NCBI GenBank assembly: GCA_009846005.1
Contig: VXYL01000014.1
Span: forward strand, 36,478-100,477
Direction: 5' to 3'
DNA: 64,000 bases
Origin: Gammaproteobacteria bacterium
GTDB lineage: Bacteria; Pseudomonadota; Gammaproteobacteria; Pseudomonadales; Azotimanducaceae
The translations under genes were made by a program, and so were the position numbers. Below are positions 42,717 to 51,998 of this stretch, piece by piece. Under the pieces are notes generated by a model. That model did no database searches. It was not told where the DNA came from and saw only the letters and a list, made by a program, of their open reading frames with translations. Position 1 is the first letter of the stretch, and every line of letters starts with the position of its first letter.

Positions 42717-45700
42717 GATGCATCCGGCCACGTCTCGGCCCGCCGCCATGAGTGCCGTACGGTAGGCAGCCAACTGCCCCGAGTACTTCATCGCTTCCTC
42801 CGGCCACTTGGCAGGCGGCTGCGGCGACGACTTGTGGTCGATGACGAGCCATCCCTTCTCCGTTTCCGCCAGCACGTCCACGAATCCGCGCACGACCCTA
42901 CCGTCGTCGAGAGCGTGGAGGATCGGCACCTCGACCTGAATGCTTGTCACTTGGAACCGTTCCTCGAGACAACGGGCGAAACGCCGCGCGACGGCGATGG
43001 CGTCCCTGGCGTCGAGATGCTCGGCGGCACCATGACCGGCGAGCAATTCTTCGGCACGCTCGATGGCACTGGCATCCGGCAGCGGGTTGACCAGTTCCGC
43101 GGCGAGGACGGCATGCAGGCCGTTGCCCACATCAGCCATGGCGTTGCCCTTGAGCGCTATGCGTTCGCCGACCTCGATGATATCGCCGACCGATGCGCCA
43201 TCCACGGGCTCGGCGGAGGACGGCTGGACGTACTTCGGCGGATAGTCGACGCGCTCGCGCCGCTCGAACCAGCGCGGCGAATAGGGCAGCGGATCGGGTT
43301 CGGTAGTTCCGAGTTCCACGACCTCGGCGCGGCTTGGGGTCGTTTCGCCGTTCGGCAAGCGGAGCGAGTCCGCTGTCGGAATCGCGAAGTCGGTACGGAA
43401 ACTGTGGAACCAGGCATCGCGAGGGAACTTCGGCGGCACGGCGATGACGAGGCGGTCCCGGGCGCGGGTCATGCCGACGTAGGCAAGGCGGCGCTGCTCG
43501 GCTTCGCTCTTGTCCCGGCATCGCCGGCCTTCCGGAGAGTCTTCCATCGCTTGGCGCGCGGGCACGCCGTTCCTGCGGCGGCCGAAGATGTCGGGCCAAT
43601 AGCGTATGGCGCGGTTGGCGAGCGGATCGTCGATGTCGAAGTCGCCGGCGAGTTCCACGCGCACGTCGTAGGTCCGCGAGCGTTCCTGGTAGTCGAAGTC
43701 GGTACACACCACCACGGGCCACTCCAGTCCCTTGGCGCGGTGGTAGGTGAGCACATGAACGGCGTCGCCGGTGGTCACCACGGGCTGCAGGTCGAGGTCC
43801 GGCGAGTTGGGATGTTCCAGCCAGAACAGGAACCCGGTGAGCGTCCCGGGTTCGTGGTGGGAAGCCGCGTGCTTCTCGTACTCCACGGCGAGATCCAGGA
43901 AGGCGTCGAGGTTCCGCTGGCGCTGGGCGGCGCGGATCTCGTCGGGACCCCAGGCGGCGGCGATGCGGCGGATGTCGACCTCGTTCAAGACCCTCGCGAC
44001 GATCTCCACCGGCGAACGCAAGGCGCTCTCGGCGCGCATTTCGAAGAGACGACGGATGATCGGATGGTCCGCTTCCCCCCACGCCATGGCATCATTGTCG
44101 CCGTCGAGCCAGTGCAACCGGTCGGTGAGCCACTGCTCGGGCTCGGCGCAATCCGCCAGGGCCATGATCTCGGCGGTTGCCAGCGTATCCGCCCGATCCG
44201 CCAGGCGTCGCAGGCAGCTCTTGGCCAGCGATACCTCGGGGGTTTCGAGCAGCCCCGTCAGCGTCATCTTCATCGGCAGGCGCCGCTGGCGAAGCGACCG
44301 GGCGATCCGCTCGACGGCGACGTTGGTGCGGGCAAGGACAGCGACATCGCCGTAGGAGATCGGTCGGAGGCGCTTGGTCTCGGGATCGAATACCGGGCCT
44401 TGTTCGGCAATCAAGCGGGCAACGCCCTCGGCGACGGCCAGCGCCCGCAGTTCGACATTACCCTCGACGATCCAGGAAGAGACCGCCGGCACGTCGAATT
44501 CGTCCCGCTCGTGGTCAAGGACGACGAGGTCGCGGGGAATGTCGTGCACGAAAGCCGATGCGAACAGCTCGTTGACGTAGCTCACCAGTGCCGGGCGCGA
44601 ACGCCAGCTCGACTTCAAGGTGTGCCTTTGCGCATCGCCCGCGGTGAGGCCGTTCAGGGTGTCGAACACTAGCGTCGGGTCACAGCCGCGGAACTCGTAG
44701 ATGGCTTGCTTGACGTCGCCGACGAAGATGGCCTTGTCGGCGAGCGTAGCGAACTTCAGGAACAGCGCCAGTTGCATGGGATTGGTGTCCTGGAACTCGT
44801 CCACGAGGAGCAGATCGATCTCCCCGGCGAGGCGCGTTCGCACGGCCTCCTCTTCCAAGGCCTGCAGCATGAGCTGCTCCATGTCGTTGAAATCGATCAG
44901 GCCGCGTTCCCGCTTGGCGGCCTGGAATCGTTCTAGGGTGTCCGCCGCGATTTCGAACAAGCCTTGCGTGTAGCCACGCAGGTCCCCATGGAAGCCCGGG
45001 TGGCTCGCGTAGCAGGCCGCCCTAGATTGGACGCGGCCCACTTCGTCGGCGATGGACTTCAGCGCCGAAGTCCCGGCGAGTCTCATCCAGACGGACCAAG
45101 GACAGTCGGGCTCCGCCAAGTCGGCTTCCTGGTCCTCAAGGAGCGCCCGGTATTTGTCGATGCCCTTGTAGCTGCCCTGGGGCAACTCGCGAATCGTCGT
45201 TGCCACGATATCGGCAAGCGCTTGGGTGGGGTCGTCGTTGCTCGGAGCGGGGAAGAACGCCAGCAGGTCGTCGGCATTGCGCTTGCCCATGGCGCGGAGT
45301 TCCACATCGCTTAGGTTGTTCTCGCGCGCCTTGTCGGCAATGGATTTCACGACGCCCTGCCAAGTCGGCAAGCCGCGATCGACCATTCCTAGGCGTCGAG
45401 CGTAGGCGTTCATCTCGCGCACCCGGTCGATGGGCAGAACGTGGTCGAGGGCCTGGTTGAAGAACCGTGCACCGTCCTCGATGCTCATGACGTTGGATTG
45501 CGGCGACAGGCCCAGTTCGAACGCAAAGCGTTTGAGGAGGCGTTCGCAGACGCCGTGCACCGTGCCGATCAGCGATTCCGCGGTGCGCTCGGCAAGATCC
45601 AGGCGATCATGGGCCAGCAGGCGGTCCCGGACCCGCTCGCGCAGTTCGCTCGCAGCCTTGACGGTGAACGTGGTGGCGAGAATGCCCGCCGGCGAAATGC

Positions 45701-45824
45701 CGTCCTCGACGATGGCCTTTTCGAGTTCGTCGATCAGCCGGTACGTCTTGCCGCTGCCGGCGCCGGCGCTAATGAACGTGACGTGATCGAAGCGCCCGGC
45801 CGTGGATTTGTCCGCCACGGTCAT
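42669..45824 (-). CDS. addA: AddA-like UvrD helicase / PD-(D/E)XK nuclease
   Basis: 1051 residues. SF1A helicase motifs: Walker A SAGAGSGKT (19-27), VDEFQDTNPMQ, GDVKQAIYEFRG, VLTYHRAKGLEWPVVV, and LAYVGMTRARDRLVI. A C-terminal nuclease domain has VRGFVDVL, LVIDHKSS (D-x-K) and QLAAYR. This is the AddA layout for dsDNA end resection. Its start overlaps the stop of the partner gene by 4 bases. A RecBCD operon lies 6 kb away, so this is a second end-processing enzyme in one locus. Confidence 0.9.
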   Translation of the reverse strand: MTVADKSTAGRFDHVTFISAGAGSGKTYRLIDELEKAIVEDGISPAGILATTFTVKAASELRERVRDRLLAHDRLDLAERTAESLIGTVHGVCERLLKRFAFELGLSPQSNVMSIEDGARFFNQALDHVLPIDRVREMNAYARRLGMVDRGLPTWQGVVKSIADKARENNLSDVELRAMGKRNADDLLAFFPAPSNDDPTQALADIVATTIRELPQGSYKGIDKYRALLEDQEADLAEPDCPWSVWMRLAGTSALKSIADEVGRVQSRAACYASHPGFHGDLRGYTQGLFEIAADTLERFQAAKRERGLIDFNDMEQLMLQALEEEAVRTRLAGEIDLLLVDEFQDTNPMQLALFLKFATLADKAIFVGDVKQAIYEFRGCDPTLVFDTLNGLTAGDAQRHTLKSSWRSRPALVSYVNELFASAFVHDIPRDLVVLDHERDEFDVPAVSSWIVEGNVELRALAVAEGVARLIAEQGPVFDPETKRLRPISYGDVAVLARTNVAVERIARSLRQRRLPMKMTLTGLLETPEVSLAKSCLRRLADRADTLATAEIMALADCAEPEQWLTDRLHWLDGDNDAMAWGEADHPIIRRLFEMRAESALRSPVEIVARVLNEVDIRRIAAAWGPDEIRAAQRQRNLDAFLDLAVEYEKHAASHHEPGTLTGFLFWLEHPNSPDLDLQPVVTTGDAVHVLTYHRAKGLEWPVVVCTDFDYQERSRTYDVRVELAGDFDIDDPLANRAIRYWPDIFGRRRNGVPARQAMEDSPEGRRCRDKSEAEQRRLAYVGMTRARDRLVIAVPPKFPRDAWFHSFRTDFAIPTADSLRLPNGETTPSRAEVVELGTTEPDPLPYSPRWFERRERVDYPPKYVQPSSAEPVDGASVGDIIEVGERIALKGNAMADVGNGLHAVLAAELVNPLPDASAIERAEELLAGHGAAEHLDARDAIAVARRFARCLEERFQVTSIQVEVPILHALDDGRVVRGFVDVLAETEKGWLVIDHKSSPQPPAKWPEEAMKYSGQLAAYRTALMAAGRDVAGCILHFAVTGGVVEVCVP

Positions 45825-48421
45825 CGAAACGGCGCCACGCCGGTGAGCCAGCGGAAATCGTCAAAGCGGTCGGGCTCGATGCGGGATTCCAGGCCACCCT
45901 CCGGCGGCTCGGAGGCGGCATCCGGCTTGGCATCGGCGTTGACCTCGATCTCGCCACGGGCGAACTGCTCGAGACGCCAGTTGCGGGTAACCAGGCTCTT
46001 GCGCCAGACAGCTTCGACAGGCTCGCCTCCGGCGGCGAGCGCCTTGGGGAAGAAGTCCGCGTCGGGCGCCACGACGTTGCCCGTGGTGACGATGTAATAG
46101 CCGGTGGATGGCCAGGCTTTGTCGCCCAGCGCGTAGCCGTATACGGCGAGCTGCAGATGGCGTCCGCCCTCGATCTCTTCTTCGCGGTACCGTTCGCTGC
46201 CCCACTTGGCGTCGAGCACCGCTTCGCTGTCGCCGGGACCGACGACCACGAGGTCGGCTTCGCCGTAGAGCACGCCCCCGGGGAACGACCGTTGCACCGC
46301 TTGCTCCGACTTGACCGTATCGACGTTTGCCGTCCGAAGGTGACCGAGGAGGCGCACCAGGGCGTGCTCCAAGGTCGTGGTTACCTGTTGGCGGTCGACG
46401 CCGCGACCGTTCTCGAGGAGCACCGCGCCTTCCTTCTCGATGAGGTCACGGATTGTCGTGTCCAGCCACTTCTGAATGTCGTGATCGCCGAGCGATCGCC
46501 AGTCGCCGTGTTCCGTGAAGAACCGCTCGAACAGCCGATGCGCCAGGCTCCCTTTCAGCATGGCGCCGTCGGCGACTTCGTTGATGCCGCCGCTGCGCAA
46601 TCTCGCCGCGTAAGTGAGTACCCACTCATGCGGGTAGTAGCAGGTCTTGTTGAGACTCGTGTAGGACTCGCTGTCGCGAACGGGTAGGGGTTGGTCGAGG
46701 CGCCACCAACGCCGGGGGACCGGCAACGGTTTTCGTTCAAGCGGCGGCGCCGGAATGGCCACCTGGTCCAGCCGGGTCGTCTTGCCCCTGAGGAGGATCT
46801 CGTCCAGGGGCACATCTACCCAGCCGCGGCGAATCTGTTCCCGGATTCGTCCCCAGAGCGGATGCCGGCCCTCGTCGTCCTCGTGCACGACGAGGACAAG
46901 ACGCTTGCGGCAGTTGAGCACGGGGCGAAGCCAGGCTCGCTTGTCGGCGGCTAGTTGATCCTCCGGGGTCGGCAGACCGACGCCACCTGCCGCCAGAGAG
47001 TCGCGCTCCTCCTTTGACCATGGCGACGTCAAGTCGGGACGCTGGGGTGCCAGGTCCCACCAGAAGACCTCGTCCGTCGCCTCGGTCACATTGCTAGGGT
47101 GGCTGGTGACGGGCACGTGGCCGGCTTCGGCGACGACGGAAGCGTCCGGGGTCGATCGCGTCGCCTCGTCGATCAGGGAATCGAGTTCGATCTTGCTGAT
47201 CCTTTGGCGACCACTGTCCCCAAGTCGTCTAAGCGTCGCCGTCAACGCCGCGGCCTGGGAATAGGCGGCGCTGAACACGGCGCTCTGCTCGCCGACGTCG
47301 GCCGTCGCCAGTCGTGCCGCCAGCCACGCCACTGCACGGGATGCCCGCGCATGCAGATCCCCCACCGGCGCACCTCGGTTTGCGTCGTATCGCTTAGGCG
47401 CGGTCCAGAACTCGACGCCATCCGTTTGATCGTCGTCGATCTTCGCGATTGCTTCCTGCCACGCCGGACCGCCGATGCCAGGTTGCGACGCCACCGCTGC
47501 CGCCAGTCGCCCTCGAACGCGCCAGGGCAGCGGGTTGACCGGGTGAATCAGGAACTGCAGCAGGCGGTGCGGGTCCAGCGGCTGCCAGATCAACGCGAAG
47601 GCGAGCTTCAGCACCTGGCTTGCTGCCCGAAACGGCGAGTAGTGCTGGATACCGGCCCGGGGAAGCCCCACCCGCCGCAACGCATTGTCGAGAATGATCC
47701 CGTCGCGGCTTGCCACCACGACAGCACGCGAGGGATCGTCAAGTTGGCGCAGCATCTCCGCCGCGGCCTGGGCGGTCACGTCCCGGGAGAACGCCCGCAC
47801 GACGATCAAGGAGCCGTCGCCGTCTAGCGGTCTTGCCTGGTTGCGGGTCAGCAGCGCTTGCAGCTTGCCGAGGTCCGAATCCCAAGGTGCATGACCGGTA
47901 CTTGGCGGAGTCGTGGAGCAGTTGAAGCGTTCAAGTACGCGCCGCCAGAGGGGCGGCAGATCGTGGGCGTCGTCGAGAAGCTCCACCTCGGCAACTTGGG
48001 TGCGCTTGTCCAGTAGGGCGAGGACGGCACGCAACCGTTGGCCGACGCCGGGCGACACGCGTTCGGCAGCCAAGGACTCCACCGCTTCCATATCGCCAAG
48101 GCGACCGCCTACCTGGTCGGGGAAGCGTCCGTCCCAGCCGTACAGGTACCACCGCTGCCGCCAATCGTTCAACGTCCGGGCGACGCCAACCGGATCAACG
48201 TCGAACGACCGGTGGTAGAACCTCACCCAGTCGTCGCATTCCGCCAGACACGCGCGATAGGCGGCAATCGACTCGGAGGGATGCGATGCAACCGGAGCGA
48301 TGCCAAGATCGCTCTCGAGGAGACCTAGGAAGCCGAGCGGACCAACCGTGATTTCGCCGACCGTCGTGCGCGGTAGGGACGGCTCCAAGGCATCCCGGTG
48401 CAGACCGAATCGAACGCGCAT
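45821..48421 (-). CDS. addB: AddB-like nuclease subunit (PD-(D/E)XK)
   Basis: 866 residues partnering AddA, ending in ATGA overlap with it. The C-terminal nuclease domain is clear: YGEADLVVVG, AVLDAKWGS (D-x-K), then HLQLAVYGYAL. It has a degenerate helicase-like N-terminal region with no Walker A motif. The four-Cys iron-sulfur cluster typical of AddB is not apparent (one Cys near YTSLNKTCYYPHEW). The start is ATG 48421; the open frame further up is antisense. A palindromic repeat sits just upstream. Confidence 0.82.
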   Translation of the reverse strand: MRVRFGLHRDALEPSLPRTTVGEITVGPLGFLGLLESDLGIAPVASHPSESIAAYRACLAECDDWVRFYHRSFDVDPVGVARTLNDWRQRWYLYGWDGRFPDQVGGRLGDMEAVESLAAERVSPGVGQRLRAVLALLDKRTQVAEVELLDDAHDLPPLWRRVLERFNCSTTPPSTGHAPWDSDLGKLQALLTRNQARPLDGDGSLIVVRAFSRDVTAQAAAEMLRQLDDPSRAVVVASRDGIILDNALRRVGLPRAGIQHYSPFRAASQVLKLAFALIWQPLDPHRLLQFLIHPVNPLPWRVRGRLAAAVASQPGIGGPAWQEAIAKIDDDQTDGVEFWTAPKRYDANRGAPVGDLHARASRAVAWLAARLATADVGEQSAVFSAAYSQAAALTATLRRLGDSGRQRISKIELDSLIDEATRSTPDASVVAEAGHVPVTSHPSNVTEATDEVFWWDLAPQRPDLTSPWSKEERDSLAAGGVGLPTPEDQLAADKRAWLRPVLNCRKRLVLVVHEDDEGRHPLWGRIREQIRRGWVDVPLDEILLRGKTTRLDQVAIPAPPLERKPLPVPRRWWRLDQPLPVRDSESYTSLNKTCYYPHEWVLTYAARLRSGGINEVADGAMLKGSLAHRLFERFFTEHGDWRSLGDHDIQKWLDTTIRDLIEKEGAVLLENGRGVDRQQVTTTLEHALVRLLGHLRTANVDTVKSEQAVQRSFPGGVLYGEADLVVVGPGDSEAVLDAKWGSERYREEEIEGGRHLQLAVYGYALGDKAWPSTGYYIVTTGNVVAPDADFFPKALAAGGEPVEAVWRKSLVTRNWRLEQFARGEIEVNADAKPDAASEPPEGGLESRIEPDRFDDFRWLTGVAPFR

Positions 48422-48461
48422 CGGGGCATCGTACAGGACACGATGCCCATGGCGGACGATT

Positions 48462-48514
48462 CGTAGGGGCGACCGCGCGCCCGTCGGGCGCGCCGGGACG
48501 GGACAAGCCGTCCC
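48462..48514. repeat. Palindromic repeat pair upstream of addB
   Basis: cgtaggggcgaccgcgcgcccgtcgggcgcgcc followed by gggacgggacaagccgtcccc: a degenerate copy of the first core joined to the second core, as also at 35847-35935. It occupies most of the 100 bases between addB and the rhodanese gene. Confidence 0.8.
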
Positions 48515-48521
48515 CTCTATG

Positions 48522-49073
48522 TCACGGCGGATGTCGTGACGGGTGCAGCAATTCGCCCCAGTCCTCGTCGAAGGGGTGGACCGGTCGAACTTGCTCGGAA
48601 CCCCTGTAGACAGGCCGTCCTTCGTTGGCCCACTTGAACAGCGACCCTTCGAGATTGAACACGTCCTCGACGCCCCGGGCCTTGAGCTGTTGAGCGAGAC
48701 GCGACGAGCGATAGCCGACGGAGCAGTACACGACCACGATTGGCGTCTCACCCCGTTGCTTGAGCACCCGTCGGGCTTCCCGAACGCTGTTTGCGCGGAC
48801 CGCGCCCCGCAGGTGGCTGGTCTCGAACTCTGCCTTCGTCCGGGCGTCGAGAAGCACGACGTCGGCGTCTTCTCCGAGCAACTCGGCGAGTCCTTCGGTC
48901 GATAGTTGCGCAACACCCGGAAACGACGCTCGGACGAAACGCAGAGTCTCGGCCCAGCGTTCCTCGGCAACAGTGGGTTGTTGCGGTGCCTGTGCCGTCC
49001 AAGCCGCTTGGGCGAGCACAAGCAACGTCGCGAACGCAACTGCGGTCGATGAGGCTGCGTGCAATCGGATCAT
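48522..49073 (-). CDS. Exported rhodanese-like sulfurtransferase
   Basis: 183 residues with a signal peptide (AVAFATLLVLAQAAWTAQA) and one rhodanese domain. The catalytic Cys loop is VVYCSVGYRSSRLA; VVLLDARTKAEFETSHLRGAVRA and VFNLEGSLFKWANEG are the other fixed positions. It is periplasmic and probably handles thiosulfate or protein persulfides. It is downstream of the START-like gene on the minus strand. Confidence 0.9.
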   Translation of the reverse strand: MIRLHAASSTAVAFATLLVLAQAAWTAQAPQQPTVAEERWAETLRFVRASFPGVAQLSTEGLAELLGEDADVVLLDARTKAEFETSHLRGAVRANSVREARRVLKQRGETPIVVVYCSVGYRSSRLAQQLKARGVEDVFNLEGSLFKWANEGRPVYRGSEQVRPVHPFDEDWGELLHPSRHPP

Positions 49074-49112
49074 ATGCTTGAAGTGGTCTTCGTCGTGGAT
49101 TTTAGCGACAGG

Positions 49113-49913
49113 CTAAGGAAAGCGCGCGTTGACCCACGCCTGCCAGGCCGCCTCGCCGTTGGCGGCGATCGCCCCCTCGTCGCCGTAGAGGTAGAGGCTG
49201 AGCATGACCCCCGCCCGCTCCGCGATCTTGTAGGCGCTCGCCGCGGCGATGCCCGGTGCCGGCTCGTCGAGTCGCAGGAGGATACAGGGTTGGCGACCTT
49301 CGGACCGGAGTTCGTCGAGGACGCCTCGGAGGCCCGCCTCTCCGGCATCGGGGAGTGTCCAGCGCTCACCGAGCGCGAGCCGGTCGGCATCGAGTTCTCT
49401 GAGCAGGGCCTGCCAGGCATCGCGTAGTGAGCCGTCGTGGTTGCCGGACGCGCGCAAGATGATGGCGCGCTGACCGCGGAAATGGGTGAGGTAGAGCCGT
49501 AGAACGGCGAGTGCCTGCGGCCAGCCGTCCTCGAATTTCTCGAGTTGGTCGTCCCAGTCATCCGCGTTCGCGATCAGGCTGTGCACCACCCGTACCACGC
49601 AGCGCCCACCTGGGCGCGGCTCGACAGTCCACTCGGTAGCGGTCGGCGGTCCGTCCGGTCCACAGTCCTTTCCCTCGTGCCGGAAACGGTGGGGTGGATC
49701 CCAGACGGTCACTATCGCCGGCACGTGCACCATCCCGGAGCCCGTGTGGTACTTGAGGAAGCCGCCGACGCGTTCCTCGAGGTCGGTCCGGTAGAACCAT
49801 GCCCCGATGCCGGGGCCGGTGGCGACGGCTTCCCAAACGTCCTCCGGCAAGCCGGGGACTTCGGCGTCGACCTGGATCGAGCGGCGACCCGATGGACCGT
49901 GTTCGATGCTCAC
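49113..49913 (-). CDS. SRPBCC (AHSA1-type) domain protein
   Basis: 266 residues. The first 150 form a SRPBCC fold (QVDAEVPGLPEDVWEAVATGPGIGAWFY, VWDPPHRFRHEG, TEWTVEPRPGGRCVVRVVHSL, GWPQALAVLRLYLTHF). The rest is an extra alpha/beta module of unknown kind (GLRGVLDELRSEGRQPCILLRLDEPAPG). GTG 49913 follows ggagg; an ATG at 49949 is in frame but lacks a site. Its start is only 38 bases from that of divergent larA. Confidence 0.8.
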   Translation of the reverse strand: MSIEHGPSGRRSIQVDAEVPGLPEDVWEAVATGPGIGAWFYRTDLEERVGGFLKYHTGSGMVHVPAIVTVWDPPHRFRHEGKDCGPDGPPTATEWTVEPRPGGRCVVRVVHSLIANADDWDDQLEKFEDGWPQALAVLRLYLTHFRGQRAIILRASGNHDGSLRDAWQALLRELDADRLALGERWTLPDAGEAGLRGVLDELRSEGRQPCILLRLDEPAPGIAAASAYKIAERAGVMLSLYLYGDEGAIAANGEAAWQAWVNARFP

Positions 49914-49951
49914 GATGCCTCCAAGGGTAATGCTGGCGTATGCTCGCAACC

Positions 49952-51238
49952 ATGATTGTCGATCTTCTATATGGCAAGACCGGTTTGCCCGTCACCTTTG
50001 GCGAGGAATTGGACGTGACGGTTGTGGCCAAGCCGCCCATGCCGCTTGTACCGGACGCGGGTGTTGCCGTTCGCCAAGCGTTGGCCGTGCCCGTCGGCTG
50101 CCCGCCGCTCGGGGAACTTGCACGGGGCAGGAACTCCGCCTGCATCCTGATCTGCGATGTGACCCGTCCGGTGCCGAATGGCCTGTTCCTGCGTCCGTTG
50201 ATCGAGCCGCTGCTGAAGGCGGGCATCGATGCGTCGAAGGTCACCGTGCTCGTCGCCACCGGTCTGCATCGACCCAATCTCGGCGAAGAGTTGGCGGAAC
50301 TGGTCGGCGATTCGTGGGTGTTGGACCGCGTCCCTGTCGTCAACCACGACGCGCTAGACGACGCGGCGCACGTGGACTTCGGAGAGACGTCAACACTGGG
50401 CACGCCCGTCAAACTCGACAGACGGTTCGTCGAGGCGGAACTGCGCATTGCGACGGGACTTGTCGAACCGCACTTCATGGCGGGCTATTCCGGGGGCCGC
50501 AAGGTCGTTGCTCCAGGGATCGCGCACGCGGACACGATCCGCACGTTCCACAGCGCGAGGTTCATCGAGAACCCTTGTGCAGTGCAGTGCCAGTTGGAAG
50601 GGAACCCGTTGCACGAGGAGCAGCTTGAGATCGTCCGCATGCTGGGCGACGTCTACGCGGTCAACACGGTGATCGACGACGAACGGCGTTTGTCGTTCGT
50701 GAACTTCGGCGAGATCGTTGCGAGCCACGCCGAGGCCGTGGCCTATGCAGACCGCTACCTGACGGTCCCCGTGGCGCGCCGGTTCCGAACGGTGGTGACG
50801 TCCGCTGCGGGCTACCCGCTGGACCAGACCTACTATCAGACGGTCAAGGGCATGGTCACCCCAATGGACATCTTGGATGCGGACGCGACGTTGATTCTTG
50901 CCTCGGACTGCTCGGAGGGTCTCGGCTCAGACGCCTTCCGGGCTTCCCAGCGGCGGCTGATCGACTTGGGCGCGGATGCGTTTCTCGCGTCCCTGCTCGA
51001 GAAGCGTTTCGCCGACATCGACGAATGGGAAAGCGAGATGCAGACGAAGGCGCAGCGGGCGGCGCGAGTACGCATGAAGAGCCGCCTGAACGACCGCGAC
51101 CGCGAACTCACAGGCGTCGAACTCATCGAATCAGTTGAGGAAGCGGTTCGCGAGAGCGTTGAGATCACAGGGGACGGCGCGGTGGCCGTGATACCGGAAG
51201 GGCCGTATGTCGTGCCGCGTTATCGCGCGCTTGGCTGA
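49952..51238 (+). CDS. larA: LarA-family nickel-pincer racemase/epimerase
   Basis: 428 residues, the family length. Motifs: DVTRPVPN, TGLHRP with H106, and EPHFMAGYSGGRKVVAPGI with H174 and K184, the last being the lysine that tethers the nickel-pincer nucleotide (same numbers as in the Lactobacillus plantarum enzyme). Members racemise lactate or epimerise other 2-hydroxy acids. The cofactor genes larB, larC and larE are not in this window. ATG 49952 is used, with an in-frame ATG at 49940. Confidence 0.92.
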   Translation: MIVDLLYGKTGLPVTFGEELDVTVVAKPPMPLVPDAGVAVRQALAVPVGCPPLGELARGRNSACILICDVTRPVPNGLFLRPLIEPLLKAGIDASKVTVLVATGLHRPNLGEELAELVGDSWVLDRVPVVNHDALDDAAHVDFGETSTLGTPVKLDRRFVEAELRIATGLVEPHFMAGYSGGRKVVAPGIAHADTIRTFHSARFIENPCAVQCQLEGNPLHEEQLEIVRMLGDVYAVNTVIDDERRLSFVNFGEIVASHAEAVAYADRYLTVPVARRFRTVVTSAAGYPLDQTYYQTVKGMVTPMDILDADATLILASDCSEGLGSDAFRASQRRLIDLGADAFLASLLEKRFADIDEWESEMQTKAQRAARVRMKSRLNDRDRELTGVELIESVEEAVRESVEITGDGAVAVIPEGPYVVPRYRALG

Positions 51239-51253
51239 CCGCCGGAGGCTACG

Positions 51254-51462
51254 ATGACCGAGACGGTTGTCAGCTTGAGCGAATTCAAGGCTACGAATCG
51301 CATCAGCGGGAGCGTGCCACCTTGTTGGCACTGAAGCCTATTGTGCTGGGCGAGGCGGACGTATCGGCGGGACGAACCGTGCCCCAGGGCAGGGTATTCG
51401 CCGACATCAAGGCTGGGCTAGCCGACGGTCATTGTGCTACGTTGTGTACATCGCAAACGTGA
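51254..51462 (+). pseudogene. Decayed Phd/YefM-type antitoxin
   Basis: After an excellent ggagg site, ATG 51254 begins MTETVVSLSEFKAT, the typical Phd/YefM opening, then runs to an early stop. A shifted frame gives ESHQRERATLLALKPIVLGEADVSAGRTVPQGRVFADIKAGLA, the expected antitoxin C-terminus. An internal deletion with a frameshift explains both. No cognate toxin remains; an active ParD/ParE-type pair follows immediately. Confidence 0.7.
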
Positions 51463-51475
51463 CCCGGGGGTCGAC

Positions 51476-51718
51476 ATGTCTGCCACTGTGACGCTTCGCC
51501 TGGACGACGACTTGAAACAGCGTCTTGATCGCCTCTCGAAGGCGACACAGCGCACCAAGTCGTTTTTAGCCGCCAAAGCCATCCGCGAATTCGTCGACCT
51601 CAACGAATGGCAGATTCGTGAGATTGAAGACGCCTTAGCGGAAGCGGATCGCGAGGAGTTCGCGAGCGAGACGGAGGTCAGGAGAGTATTGGGCAAGTGG
51701 GGAGTCGGTGGAGGTTAG
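51476..51718 (+). CDS. Ribbon-helix-helix antitoxin, ParD/CopG type
   Basis: 80 residues: the ribbon MSATVTLRLDDDLKQRLDRLSKATQRTKSFLAAKAI is a classic RHH DNA-binding start, followed by an acidic helical tail (IEDALAEADREEF) that would neutralise the toxin. It overlaps the toxin gene by 11 bases, so the two are translationally coupled. As an antitoxin it likely autorepresses the transcript that appears to run on into recC. Confidence 0.88.
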   Translation: MSATVTLRLDDDLKQRLDRLSKATQRTKSFLAAKAIREFVDLNEWQIREIEDALAEADREEFASETEVRRVLGKWGVGGG

Positions 51719-51998
51719 ATGGCTCGCCACGGCATTGCGTAACCTGGACGATGAGGCCGAGTTTGTTGCCAAGGACGATCCGGCGGCGGCTCGACGATTG
51801 GTTGGACGAATTCGCGGGGCAGTCGATAACCTGAAGGCCAATCCGGCCATGGGTCGTCCTGGGCGCATCCATGGCACACGCGAGTTGGTCGGTCCCGGGA
51901 CACCCTACATCGTTCCCTATCGAGTCAGACCGCGGTTGAACCGCGTCGAGATTCTGCGCGTGTTCCACACTTCGCGACGTTTGCCCCAGCGTTGGTGA
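51708..51998 (+). CDS. RelE/ParE-superfamily toxin
   Basis: 96 residues with the ParE/RelE fold: VRWLATALRNLDDEAEFVAKDDPAAARRLVGRI, then GRPGRIHGTRELVGPGTPYIVPYRVRPRLNRVEILRVFHTSRRLP. ParE types poison gyrase, RelE types cleave mRNA; the target here is unproven. The GTG 51708 start lies inside the antitoxin end. Its TGA (51996-51998) overlaps the recC ATG, physically linking toxin and recombination genes. Confidence 0.9.
   Translation: MEVRWLATALRNLDDEAEFVAKDDPAAARRLVGRIRGAVDNLKANPAMGRPGRIHGTRELVGPGTPYIVPYRVRPRLNRVEILRVFHTSRRLPQRW

Noticed and set aside
42834..44672. 612-codon plus-strand open frame
   Set aside because: Shadow of addA, which has all helicase and nuclease motifs; the plus frame is a GC-bias artefact.
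48422..49039. N-terminal extension of the AddB-like protein
   Set aside because: It runs antisense through the repeat and alongside the rhodanese gene; residues are not family-like, and ATG 48421 starts the conserved part.
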